Shown in pieces: positions 16,697-24,776 of a stretch of 32,168 nt of DNA; the first letter of the stretch is position 1, and the number at the start of each line of letters is the position of its first letter. Source of the stretch: Parafrankia soli (GTDB lineage: Bacteria; Actinomycetota; Actinomycetes; Frankiales; Frankiaceae); contig NZ_MAXA01000219.1 in NCBI RefSeq assembly GCF_001854695.1, forward strand, positions 14,403-46,570, read 5' to 3'. The notes under the pieces are model-generated. The model saw only the letters and a list, made by a program, of their open reading frames with translations, was not told where the DNA came from and made no database searches. The position numbers and the translations under genes were made by a program.

Positions 16697-17881
16697 TCAC
16701 CGAGGGTGTGTGGGGGGTGGCGGTGGGGTGTTGGGGGGCTGGGGAGTAGCTGGGACGGGTGCCTCCGGGTAGGGCGCGGTCGGGGACGCCGCGTCCGGCT
16801 GGGGCCCGGCAGGGACCTGTGCTCCCGGCGCGCCCGGGTAGTGCGCGGCTGGGAAAGATGCGCCTGGGTGTCGCGTCGCCGGGAACGGGGAACCCGGGTA
16901 GGCCGCCGCTGGGAACGGGGCGCTGCCTGAGTGCTGCGCCGCCGGGAACGGTGCGTCTGGGTGCTGCGCTGGGAACGGCGCGCCTGGGTGCTGCGCCGCC
17001 GGGAACGGGGCGCTCGGGTAGGGCACGGCGTGGAAGGGCGGGTATTCCGCCGGTCCTGGATTCGGACCGCCGGGGGACCAGCCCGCCGGTCCGCCGGGTG
17101 GATATCCCGTGACCCCGGCATGGGGCTGGCGGCCTGCCGTCAGCCGTACGTACGCGCGGCGAGTTCGTTCGGCGAGCACGGCGGACACGACGGCCCAGCC
17201 GGGCGCGTCCGAAGGGGGTTGCGGTGCTACCGCCGCGCGGATCTCGTACAGCAGGGCACCGCCGATCCGCTCCCGGGAATCGTCCGAGAGCTCGTGTGCC
17301 CGGGCCAGGAAGCGGCGGGCGCGCACGGCGAGCTCGTCGTCCACACCGGTCAGGTCGAGGGTGCTGACCCAGCCGACCAGCGGCGGCGGGACGGTCGGGA
17401 GCGCGCCGATGGTACGCGGCACGTTCGCCTGCAGGACGACGGTGCCGGCGAAGACGTCACCGAGGCGCTTGGAGCGGCTCGAGCAGAGCATGCAGATCAC
17501 GGCGGGCAGGCCGAGCAACAGCCCTGGCCGCTCGGCGACCGTGCCGATCAGCCCCCTGGTGAGCGCGTGCCGGAAGCGGATCGGACCACCGTCGTCACGG
17601 ACGACCCGCAGGCCCAGCACCATCTTCCCGACCGTGCGGCCCCGCATGAAGGTCTCGCACGCGACGGGATACCCGAGGACGACACCCACATAGATGACGA
17701 GGAAGAGGGCGGCCGTCAGGGCCTCGTCGCCCGGCTGGACCACGAGGAAGCCCGCGATGGCGATCGTGTACAGGGCGTAGCTCTGGATGGCGAGGTCGAT
17801 GAGCCCGGCGATCATGCGGGAGCCCAGCCGGGCGACCCGCAGGTCGATGGCGACGGCCTCACCCGTGACCACCTGGTTCAT
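16697..17881 (-). CDS. RDD-family membrane protein with Pro-rich C-terminal repeats
   Basis: A 394-residue protein. The N-terminal ~165 residues form an RDD domain: LGSRMIAGLIDLAIQ opening, several membrane segments, and the conserved RGRTVGKMVLGLRVVR and RSKRLGDVFAGTVVL motifs. A middle cytosolic part (about 170-260) carries RRFLARAHELSDDSRERIG, a feature also seen in Rv3695-type proteins. The C-terminus has six to seven degenerate copies of an HPxAPFPAAQ-like unit. The ATG at 17881 has GGGGAG with a 6-nt spacer. It is divergent from the SpoIIM gene with 94 bp between the starts, and that pairing matches the known RDD/SpoIIM block near moxR. Function is unknown; RDD proteins are proposed transporters or scaffolds. 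Confidence 0.85.
   Translation of the reverse strand: MNQVVTGEAVAIDLRVARLGSRMIAGLIDLAIQSYALYTIAIAGFLVVQPGDEALTAALFLVIYVGVVLGYPVACETFMRGRTVGKMVLGLRVVRDDGGPIRFRHALTRGLIGTVAERPGLLLGLPAVICMLCSSRSKRLGDVFAGTVVLQANVPRTIGALPTVPPPLVGWVSTLDLTGVDDELAVRARRFLARAHELSDDSRERIGGALLYEIRAAVAPQPPSDAPGWAVVSAVLAERTRRAYVRLTAGRQPHAGVTGYPPGGPAGWSPGGPNPGPAEYPPFHAVPYPSAPFPAAQHPGAPFPAQHPDAPFPAAQHSGSAPFPAAAYPGSPFPATRHPGASFPAAHYPGAPGAQVPAGPQPDAASPTAPYPEAPVPATPQPPNTPPPPPTHPR
16850..17060 (-). repeat. Degenerate repeat encoding (Y/H)PxAPFPAAQ units
   Basis: About six or seven imperfect units of roughly 27-33 bp encode YPSAPFPAAQ, HPGAPFPAQ, HPDAPFPAAQ, HSGSAPFPAAA, YPGSPFPATR and HPGASFPAAH in the C-terminal tail of the RDD protein. 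Boundaries are approximate. Confidence 0.7.
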
Positions 17882-17975
17882 CCGCCGCTCCCCGCGCGCC
17901 TGCAGCCGTTCCGGTCACGACCGATCATGCCCGGCACGCGCGGGGCGCGGACCGGTCTGGAAGAGTAAGCCTCCC

Positions 17976-18983
17976 ATGGACCTCGATGCGTACGTCGCCG
18001 TCCACCGTCCGGAATGGATTCGGCTGGGCCAGCTGGTCGACCGGGCCGGCCGGCCGCGGCGGATGTCCGCCGACGAGCTCGACGAGATGGTCGAGCTGTA
18101 CCAGCGCGCCGCCACCCACCTGTCGGTGATCCGCGGCCGGTCCCACGACCCCAACCTGGTCGACGATCTGGCGAGTCTGGTCACCCGGGGCCGGGCCGCG
18201 GTCGTCGGTGCGCCGGACCAGGGCTGGCATGTCGTGGGCAGGTTCTTCGCCGTCACGTTCCCCGCCGCGGTCTACGTGCGCCGTTACTGGGTGATCGCGA
18301 CCACGGTGATGTCGCTGCTGGTCGCGCTCGCGTTCGCGCTCTGGATCATGAACAATGGGGACGCCCGGGCGAACCTCGTCCCGCCCGACGAGGTGGCCGA
18401 CCTGTGCCGGTCGGATTTCGCCAGCTACTACACCGAGAACCCGGCCTCGTCGTTCGCCAGCCAGGTCTGGACCAACAACGCCTGGGTGGCGGCACAGGCG
18501 GTGGCCTTCGGTGTCCTGTTCGGCATCCCGACGCTTCTCGTCCTGCTGCTGAACTCGGTGAACCTGGGCATCGTCGGCGGCTACATGGGCAGCTGCGGGG
18601 AGGGCGGGCAGTTCTTCTCCCTCATCCTGCCGCACGGGATGCTGGAGCTCACCGTGGTCTTCGTGGCCGGCGCGGTCGGCCTGCGGCTGGGATGGTCGAT
18701 CATCGCCCCGGGGCCTCGGCGCCGGGTGGAGGCGCTGGCGGCCGAGGGGAGGGCCGCGATCGGGATTGTCCTGGGGATGGCGGTCGTGCTCGCCATCTCC
18801 GGGGTCATCGAGGCGTTCGTGACACCGTCGTCCCTGCCCACCGCGATCCGGATCGGGATCGGTGCGCTGGCCTGGGCGGGTTTCGTCGCCTACGTGTGGA
18901 TCTACGGGAGTCGCGCGGTCGCCGCCGGAGAACGGGGCGATCTCGAAGAGTCCCTGGCCGCGGATCTCGTGCCCGTGGCTTAG
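17976..18983 (+). CDS. Stage II sporulation protein M (SpoIIM) family membrane protein
   Basis: A 335-residue multi-pass membrane protein. A cytosolic N-terminal ~100 residues (WIRLGQLVDRAG, DELDEMVELYQRAATHLSVIR) precede membrane segments including YWVIATTVMSLLVALAFALW, VAFGVLFGIPTLLVLLLNSVNL, MLELTVVFVAGAVGLRLGWSI and GIVLGMAVVLAISGVIEAF. The family motif LPHGMLEL is present. In Bacillus, SpoIIM acts in the DMP complex for engulfment; actinobacterial relatives are of unknown role and sit next to MoxR/DUF58 genes. The start ATG at 17976 follows GGAAGAG by 10 nt. It is divergent from RDD, so a shared promoter region is likely. Confidence 0.9.
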   Translation: MDLDAYVAVHRPEWIRLGQLVDRAGRPRRMSADELDEMVELYQRAATHLSVIRGRSHDPNLVDDLASLVTRGRAAVVGAPDQGWHVVGRFFAVTFPAAVYVRRYWVIATTVMSLLVALAFALWIMNNGDARANLVPPDEVADLCRSDFASYYTENPASSFASQVWTNNAWVAAQAVAFGVLFGIPTLLVLLLNSVNLGIVGGYMGSCGEGGQFFSLILPHGMLELTVVFVAGAVGLRLGWSIIAPGPRRRVEALAAEGRAAIGIVLGMAVVLAISGVIEAFVTPSSLPTAIRIGIGALAWAGFVAYVWIYGSRAVAAGERGDLEESLAADLVPVA

Positions 18984-19097
18984 TGCCGCCGTGACGTCGT
19001 GAGCGTAGTGACGCCCCAGACGCCCTGGCGCTGTGACGCCGCGCGGCGGCGGCCGTCCAGCTCGGGCTCGGGTCGGCCGCCGGTTCGGTCGGCCGTC

Positions 19098-19673
19098 CTA
19101 GCCGATCAGGAGTTCCTCGCCCCGGTACATCTCGGAGAGGAAATAGTCCGGACGGCGGAGCAGCTCGAGCGCCAGCGCCAGCCGGCGGCCGAGGGCCAGC
19201 AGCTTGATGAGGTCCGCGGTCGCGCCGTGGGGCGGCAGGGACCCGTCCGCGCGGGCCGTGCCCTGGTCCAGGCCGTGGTTGAGATCGAGGGCGACGGCGA
19301 GCGCGGCGCACTGGGCGTCCGAAAGCGCGGGGAGCCCGGCGAGCGAGGGCACCGCGCCGCGTGGCGGGGCGGCGGGCGCCCGAGCCGGGAGCGTGCCGGC
19401 GGCGGGCGGCTCGTCCGGAAGCGTCGGGCTGGGGATCATCGCGCCGGATCGCGCGCTGCCCGCACCGTTCGCGAGAGCGTGCATGATCTGGGTGCTGGAG
19501 CAGACCAGTGGATTGCCGCGCAGCAGCCAGTGCAGGGCTCGGGCGAGGTCGCGCGCGTCGCGCCGCCCGTATCCGGCGGCGAACAGCGCGCACGCCTCGC
19601 GCCCTACGCCGTCGGCATCCGCGGCGCCGAGCGCGCCGATGCGTGCCGCAAGATCCGGATCAAGGATGTCCAC
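19098..19673 (-). CDS. Hypothetical protein, partner of divergent LysR-like gene
   Basis: A 191-residue protein that I do not recognise. The frame ends at 19098 and starts at GTG 19673 (AGG just upstream); an earlier GTG at 19733 would add 20 residues. Visible features are an acidic helical N-terminal part (DILDPDLAARIGALG), YGRRDARDLARALHWLLRG, a cysteine CSSTQIMHALANG, a Pro/Ala linker, a second helical block (GLPALSDAQCAALAVALDLNHGL) and a conserved-looking end ADLIKLLALGRRLALALELL..RRPDYFLSEMYRGEELLIG. No membrane segment, signal peptide or catalytic motif. It is divergently placed with the LysR-like regulator and lies inside a block that is otherwise conserved. Confidence 0.55.
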   Translation of the reverse strand: MDILDPDLAARIGALGAADADGVGREACALFAAGYGRRDARDLARALHWLLRGNPLVCSSTQIMHALANGAGSARSGAMIPSPTLPDEPPAAGTLPARAPAAPPRGAVPSLAGLPALSDAQCAALAVALDLNHGLDQGTARADGSLPPHGATADLIKLLALGRRLALALELLRRPDYFLSEMYRGEELLIG

Positions 19674-19790
19674 CCGCCTATCGTGCCGGCCGTCCTCGAC
19701 CGTGAGCAAGAGCAGCTTTATTTCCGTACCCACAGAACTTACGCTGCTCTGAGGCACACAAAATCTTCTGAGCTGTGCCAAGCTCGGCTT
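19674..19790. promoter_or_regulatory. AT-richer divergent intergenic region
   Basis: This 117-bp gap is noticeably lower in GC than its surroundings, with TTTATTT and ACAAAATCTTC tracts. It separates the hypothetical gene from the LysR-like gene, where such pairs usually share an operator. I could not identify a consensus -35/-10 pair with acceptable spacing on either strand. The LysR-like GTG has no ribosome site, so a leaderless start is possible. Confidence 0.4.
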
Positions 19791-20936
19791 GTGCTTCAGC
19801 ACGAGCGCGGACGCGGTCCCGACCCCCGGATCACCCTTGCCAGGTTGCGGGTCTTCGTCTCGGTCGCGGAGCTCGACTGCTCGGTCAGCCGGGCCGCGGA
19901 CGAGCTCCGCCAGACCCCGAATGCCGTCCGGCAGAACCTCGACCTGCTCCAGTCGGCCTTCGCCGGCCGCAGCCTCTTCGCCCAGGACCGGCGTGGCCTT
20001 TCGGTGTTCGGGACGGAGGTGTACCGCCAGGCGCGGGAGATGATGGACCGCTGGGGTGCGTTGTCGGACGCCGGCTCGTCGACGCTGCGCATCACGTTCC
20101 TCCCGCAGCACGCGCACCTGGTCTCCGCGGTGATGCGCCGGCTGCGCGTGACGGTCGCCGACGAACGTCCCGGCGGTGACGCCGGCGGGCGTGACGGCCG
20201 GTCGGATGACCACATCGAGTGCACCACCAACGTGCTGGGCGAGCAGGACCGGTCGATGGTCGTGTTCGAGGAGAACGTCATCGGGTCGCTCCTGCACGGC
20301 GCGACGGACCTCGTCATCGGCCCGCCGCCCAGGCGGGTGGGCGATCCGCCCGCCCTCGACCGGCACCGGCTCTACACATCCCGGCTCGAGGCGATGATCG
20401 ACTCCGCCGAGGCCGAGGCCGAGGCCGAGGCCGAGCACGGCATCGAGCTTCGGGATCTGGTCCGGCGCCGGCTGCTGGTGCCGCCGTTGCCCGCACGCTC
20501 CCGTCAGATGCTCGAGCGGGAGATCGCCGAGCACATTGCGGACGATCCGGGGATCGCGGCCCGGGTCGCGCACGAGGCGTATGGCACCAAGGTGCTTGTC
20601 GCGTTCGGCCAGGACGGTCACGGCACCGTCGTCGTCCCGTCCGACATCGCGTTGCCGTTCAAGAGCGGCAGCTCGTTCGCGGGCACGCGGGCGGGCTCGT
20701 TCCGCTGGGTCCCGGTCCGCCGCGACGGTGTCGACCTGACCCAGGAGGTCTACGCCACCACGCGCGTCGATCCGGGGGAGCGGGCGCTGCGCGTCGTCCG
20801 GGAGCTGCGTGCCGTCGTGCGCGAGACGGGCCTGGACGCCGCCGCGGAGCCCCGGGAGCGTCCGGGCACCCCGGATCTCGCGCGGGGGGCCGCCGCGCGG
20901 GCCGCGGTCACAGGCGCCCGCGGGCCTTCAGCGTGA
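19791..20936 (+). CDS. LysR-like transcriptional regulator with atypical effector domain
   Basis: A 381-residue protein. The N-terminal winged-helix fits LysR: RITLARLRVFVSVAELDCSVSRAADELRQTPNAVRQNLDLLQSAF, then FAQDRRGLSVFGTEVYRQAREMMDRW. The effector part is unusual: LRITFLPQHAHLVSAVMRRL, ATDLVIGPPPR, a long acidic (AE)5 hinge and TKVLVAFGQDGHGTVVVPSDIALPF. The last ~35 residues are Ala/Gly/Arg low complexity. The only usable start ahead of the helix-turn-helix is GTG 19791. The gene overlaps the DUF58 gene tail to tail by 29 bp. By analogy it should control the divergent gene at 19098-19673. Which ligand it senses is not readable. Confidence 0.75.
   Translation: MLQHERGRGPDPRITLARLRVFVSVAELDCSVSRAADELRQTPNAVRQNLDLLQSAFAGRSLFAQDRRGLSVFGTEVYRQAREMMDRWGALSDAGSSTLRITFLPQHAHLVSAVMRRLRVTVADERPGGDAGGRDGRSDDHIECTTNVLGEQDRSMVVFEENVIGSLLHGATDLVIGPPPRRVGDPPALDRHRLYTSRLEAMIDSAEAEAEAEAEHGIELRDLVRRRLLVPPLPARSRQMLEREIAEHIADDPGIAARVAHEAYGTKVLVAFGQDGHGTVVVPSDIALPFKSGSSFAGTRAGSFRWVPVRRDGVDLTQEVYATTRVDPGERALRVVRELRAVVRETGLDAAAEPRERPGTPDLARGAAARAAVTGARGPSA
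20406..20435 (+). repeat. GCCGAG hexamer repeat x5
   Basis: Five exact GCCGAG units encode alternating Ala-Glu in the effector domain of the LysR-like protein. Length change would keep frame. Confidence 0.95.
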
Positions 20937-22206
20937 GGTAGGTGTCGGTGACCAGCGCCGCGTAGTGCGCCGGTGCCACGTCCACCACCTCGACGCCGCG
21001 GCGGCGCAGCGCCTCGGTCAGCTCGCGCCGCCGCAGCAGCGTCTGCTCCGCCGCCGCCGCCGCGTACACCTGGTGGACGTCGCCGTGCCCGGCTGTGAGC
21101 TCGTCAAGCCGGGGGTCGCGCAGCGCGGCCACGAGCACCGTGTGCCGGGAGGTCAGCGTGGGCAGCGCCGGCAGCAGGCCGTCCTCGATCACCGCCGGGA
21201 CAAGCTCGGTGAAGATGACGACGAGGGCACGCCGGGAGGCGTTGCGCAGCACCGCCGAGGCCATCCCGGCGTGGTCGGCCTCGACGAGGGCCGGTTCCAG
21301 GGTGGCCATCGCATCGCTCATCCGGGCCAGCAGGCCGTTGTCCCGTGAGGTCGGCAGGGAGATCCGGCTGGTGCTGTCGTGGGCGACCAGCCCGACCCGG
21401 TCCCCGGCCCGCAGGGCGACGGCGGTGAGCAGCAGTGCGGCGTCCAACGCATGGTCCAGCCGGGGGACGTCGCCGACCCGGCCGGCTGACGTCCGGCCGG
21501 TGTCGAGGACGCAGATGACCCGGCGGTCCCGTTCGGGCCGGAAGGTGCGGACGACCACCGAGCCGTGGTGGCGGGCGGTGGCCCGCCAGTCGATCGTCCG
21601 CACGTCGTCGCCGACGACGTACTCCCGCAGGCTGTCGAACTCCGAGCCGGCGCCGCCGCCGCGGATCGCGACCTCGCCCTCCACCTCGCGCAACCGGGCC
21701 AGCGCGGCCGGCAGGTGCCGGCGGGACGAGAACGGCGGCAGCACCCGCACCCGCCACGGGCAGTGGTGCCGGCCCTGCCGCCCGGCCAGGCCCAGCGGGC
21801 CCAGCGAGCGCACGGTGATGCGGACGGGCATCCGGTCACCGCGTCGGGTCGGGTTCAGCGTGGTCTCCAGGAACCGGCGCTCGCCCGCCGGCACCGTCAC
21901 CCGGTGCACCCGTGGTCGGGCGCCGGCGGACGGCGGCCAGCCGTCGCGGATGCGGGCCCGCACGGTGCGGGTTCCGTTGTTGGCGACGGTCAGCACGAGC
22001 GGAACCGGCTGACCCAGCCGGGCCGCGGTCGGTCCGGAGCGGGCGAACGTGCACGCGCGCACCTGCCCCGCCAGCCACACGTCGACGCAGATCAGCGCGA
22101 CGACCAGCAGGTTCACCAGCACGAAGGTCGCGCCCGGCGCCGGGGAGAGAACCACCACGACGATGCCGAGCGCGACCAGCGCCACGGCGCGGCCGGTGAT
22201 CGCCAC
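20908..22206 (-). CDS. DUF58 domain protein (MoxR-associated)
   Basis: A 432-residue protein. Two N-terminal membrane segments (AVALVALGIVVVVLS and FVLVNLLVVALICVDVW) are followed by a beta-rich region and the DUF58 hallmark REYVVGDDVRTIDWRATARH at about residues 210-230. A von Willebrand factor A-like region follows (RRVICVLDTGRTS, metal-site-like, then ALRAGDRVGLVAHD). DUF58 proteins are the usual partners of MoxR ATPases, probably substrate adaptors in membrane protein maturation. The GTG start lies 9 bp after the moxR stop, in the same operon. The stop overlaps the convergent LysR-like gene by 29 bp. Confidence 0.9.
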   Translation of the reverse strand: MAITGRAVALVALGIVVVVLSPAPGATFVLVNLLVVALICVDVWLAGQVRACTFARSGPTAARLGQPVPLVLTVANNGTRTVRARIRDGWPPSAGARPRVHRVTVPAGERRFLETTLNPTRRGDRMPVRITVRSLGPLGLAGRQGRHHCPWRVRVLPPFSSRRHLPAALARLREVEGEVAIRGGGAGSEFDSLREYVVGDDVRTIDWRATARHHGSVVVRTFRPERDRRVICVLDTGRTSAGRVGDVPRLDHALDAALLLTAVALRAGDRVGLVAHDSTSRISLPTSRDNGLLARMSDAMATLEPALVEADHAGMASAVLRNASRRALVVIFTELVPAVIEDGLLPALPTLTSRHTVLVAALRDPRLDELTAGHGDVHQVYAAAAAEQTLLRRRELTEALRRRGVEVVDVAPAHYAALVTDTYLTLKARGRL

Positions 22207-22215
22207 AGCTGCCCG

Positions 22216-23256
22216 TTACCGGGGGACGGGCACGACGGCGAGCACCTGGTCGAGCACGGTGTCGGCGGTGACGCCGTCCTGCTCGGCCTCCGGCCGCAGG
22301 CTGATCCGGTGGCGCAGGGTCGCCCGGGCCAGCGCCTTGACGTCGTCCGGCGTGGCGTATGTGCGCCCGGACAGCCAGGCCCACGCGCGGGTGGTCGCCA
22401 GCAGCGCGGTCGCCCCGCGCGGCGACACCCCGAGCTGCACCGACGGAGCCGCCCGGGTGGCCCGCGCCAGGTCCACGATGTACGCGAGCACCTCGGGGTG
22501 GATCTGCACCCGGGACACGGCTGCCCGCGCGGCCGCCAGATCGGCCGGGCCGGCCACCGGCGACACCCCGGCGGCGGCCAGGTTGCCCGGGTCGAACCCG
22601 CCGGCATGGTGGGCGAGGATCCGCACCTCGTCGTCGCGGGGCGGCAGCGGCAGCGTCACCTTGATCAGGAAACGGTCCAGCTGCGCCTCGGGAAGGGGGT
22701 AGGTCCCCTCGTGTTCGATGGGGTTCTGGGTCGCCAGGACGGCGAAGGGCGCCGGGAGCGGGCGTGGCACGCCCTCGACGGTGACCTGTCGTTCCTCCAT
22801 GACCTCGAGCAGCGCCGCCTGGGTCTTCGGTGGCGTCCGATTGATCTCGTCCGCGAGCAGCAGGTTGGTGAAGACCGGCCCCTCACGGAACGTGAACTCG
22901 CTGGTCCGGCTGTCGTAGACGAGCGAACCCGTGACGTCACCCGGCATCAGGTCCGGGGTGAACTGCAGCCGCTTGGTGTCGAGCGACAACGCGGCCGCCA
23001 GCGTTCGTACGAGCAGGGTCTTCGCGACCCCGGGGACGCCTTCGAGCAGCGCGTGGCCGCGGCACAGCAGCGCCACGACGAGGCCGCTGACGGCGGCGTC
23101 CTGGCCCACGACGGCCTTCGCGACCTCGTCGCGCAGCGTCACCAGCGCCCGGCGGGCGGCCTCGGCGTCGGCGGGGGGAGGCGCCTGCGGAGCGGCCAGC
23201 GGCTTGCGCAGCGTCTCCGATCCGGGCGGGGGAGCGCCGAGGTTCGGGGATGTCAC
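22216..23256 (-). CDS. moxR: MoxR-family AAA+ ATPase
   Basis: A 346-residue AAA+ chaperone-type ATPase. After a 35-residue Pro/Ala tail it shows the Walker A loop EGVPGVAKT (residues 72-80), Walker B LLLADE (132-137) with the MoxR signature NRTPPKTQAALLEVMEERQ, then a sensor-1 region FAVLATQNPIEHEGTYPLPEAQLDRF and the C-terminal lid with SPRGATALLATTRAWAWLSGRTYATPDDV. All catalytic motifs are intact. MoxR ATPases assemble or activate protein complexes together with DUF58/vWA partners. Its GTG start overlaps the DUF4350 stop by 4 nt (GTGA), so it is translationally coupled. Corresponds to moxR2-type (Rv3692) by synteny, from memory. Confidence 0.95.
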   Translation of the reverse strand: MTSPNLGAPPPGSETLRKPLAAPQAPPPADAEAARRALVTLRDEVAKAVVGQDAAVSGLVVALLCRGHALLEGVPGVAKTLLVRTLAAALSLDTKRLQFTPDLMPGDVTGSLVYDSRTSEFTFREGPVFTNLLLADEINRTPPKTQAALLEVMEERQVTVEGVPRPLPAPFAVLATQNPIEHEGTYPLPEAQLDRFLIKVTLPLPPRDDEVRILAHHAGGFDPGNLAAAGVSPVAGPADLAAARAAVSRVQIHPEVLAYIVDLARATRAAPSVQLGVSPRGATALLATTRAWAWLSGRTYATPDDVKALARATLRHRISLRPEAEQDGVTADTVLDQVLAVVPVPR

Positions 23257-24776
23257 CTTCTGCCCACCTGTCGATCGAGTTCGTGCAGGGCGCGGGCCAG
23301 CCGGACGAGCGCGACGTCACCCTCGGCATCCCGCCTCGTCCTGGCAGCCTGGATGTCGACCGGGCTCGGCGGGATCGGTGATGCCCATGAGGCGGGCGGG
23401 CCCTGGTGGGCCGGCCAGGGTGGTTCGGAATAGCCCGTGGGCGCCATGTCCGAACCGTACAGGAGTGGCCCGATCTCCATGGGTGACCGTCCGGTCTGTT
23501 CGGCGACGGAGGCCACGAGGACGGTCGGATCCGGGCCACGGGTGTGCCACGGCGAGCCGGCCGCGGCGGTATCGATGCCGAGCCGGTCGGCGAGCCGGGC
23601 CCGCAGCCCCGCCCGCAGCGCCGCGGCGGCCCGTTCGCGGGCGTGCGCCGCGGCGTAGAGCCGGCCCCGGCCCTCGACGGTCTCGGTGGAGCGCACCACG
23701 ACGGGCAGCGGCTCCTCGATCGGTGGCCCGAGCCGCCGTCCCTGCCACAGGGCGAGGAACACCAGGACGAGCAGGAGCTGCAGGGAGCCGAACCAGAAAC
23801 CGTCGGGGAGCAGCTCCGACAGGCCTTTCGTGCCCACGGCGTCCTCGGCCGCGACGACCGGGGTCACCCACTCCAGCCGGGGGGTGCGGGCGAGCAGCCC
23901 GAGGGCCAGCGCCGCGTTCCCGGTCTCGTCTAGGCGTTCGTTGGTGAGGAAGCCGCCGCCGCCCAGGAGCACCAGGCGCCCGGTCGGCCCGCTGCCGACG
24001 TCCGACCGGGTGGGGGTGAGCACCGCCAGCCGGGCCGCGCCGGGGTCGCCGTAGCAGAGCTCGACGCGGGTGGCGCCGCTCCGGCCGCCCGGGGTGCCCT
24101 GGCCGTTCTGGCTGTCCTGGCTGTCCTGGCCGTTGGTGCGGGCGAACGTCACCGAGTCGCCGACCGTGGTCGACCCGGCCGCGCCTGCCTCGGGGAGCGT
24201 GCACCCCGGGGGGGATTCGTCACCGTAGTCACCTACGCCCGGCTGCCCGGTCGTGACCGGCAGGCCCAGCGCGACCACCACGCTGGGATCCGGGGCGACG
24301 AGAACGACGTCCGAGCCGGCGCGGGTGCTGGTCACCAGCGCGTCGAGCTCGGCCTGGGACAGCAGGTCGGGGTTGGTGACGACCACCGTCCGCCCTGCGG
24401 ACGCCCCCGCGGGGCCGGGTGCCGGGGCTGCCGTCGGCACCTGCTCGCCGGCCGTCACCGTCACCCCGCGGGCGCGCAGGATCTCCGCGACCGCCCGGGT
24501 GCCGTATCCGTCCGCGGAGGTGATGTCCAGGTAGCCGTGGCCGGCCGGGCGGCTGACCACAGCGGTGATCACCGCGTACGCGATCACCAGTGCGCCGAGG
24601 ACGGCGCCGAGCCGCACCGCGCGCCGGACGGCCGGCGGCCGGGGACCGCTGCGGACGTGGGTCGAGCCACCCCCGCCTCGGCCCACGCCTGCGCCCGGGC
24701 GCGGTCCCGCTGGAGTGCCGAAGGGCCCGGAGGCCGGTGTCGCCGGGCGCGGGCGGTCAGTCGGCGGAGCGGTCAT
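23253..24776 (-). CDS. DUF4350 membrane protein
   Basis: A 507-residue protein. The start ATG at 24776 overlaps the DUF4129 stop (ATGA). A Pro/Gly-rich N-terminal tail (about 45 residues) precedes a membrane helix (AVRLGAVLGALVIAYAVITAVV), then the DUF4350 domain with DGYGTRAVAEILRARGVTVTA, RTVVVTNPDLLSQAELDAL and GRLVLLGGGGFLTNERLDETGNAALALGLL. A second helix (LQLLLVLVFLALW) is followed by a cytosolic tail with LPVVVRSTETVEGRGRLYAAAHARERAAAALR, a feature repeated in this family. The low-complexity QDSQDSQNGQ linker around 285 is a local repeat. Family function is unknown, but it accompanies MoxR and DUF4129 in many actinomycetes. Confidence 0.85.
   Translation of the reverse strand: MTAPPTDRPRPATPASGPFGTPAGPRPGAGVGRGGGGSTHVRSGPRPPAVRRAVRLGAVLGALVIAYAVITAVVSRPAGHGYLDITSADGYGTRAVAEILRARGVTVTAGEQVPTAAPAPGPAGASAGRTVVVTNPDLLSQAELDALVTSTRAGSDVVLVAPDPSVVVALGLPVTTGQPGVGDYGDESPPGCTLPEAGAAGSTTVGDSVTFARTNGQDSQDSQNGQGTPGGRSGATRVELCYGDPGAARLAVLTPTRSDVGSGPTGRLVLLGGGGFLTNERLDETGNAALALGLLARTPRLEWVTPVVAAEDAVGTKGLSELLPDGFWFGSLQLLLVLVFLALWQGRRLGPPIEEPLPVVVRSTETVEGRGRLYAAAHARERAAAALRAGLRARLADRLGIDTAAAGSPWHTRGPDPTVLVASVAEQTGRSPMEIGPLLYGSDMAPTGYSEPPWPAHQGPPASWASPIPPSPVDIQAARTRRDAEGDVALVRLARALHELDRQVGRR

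Noticed and set aside
21565-23433. 622-codon plus-strand frame opposite DUF58 and MoxR
   Set aside because: Shadow of two well-identified genes; no start context or motif of its own.
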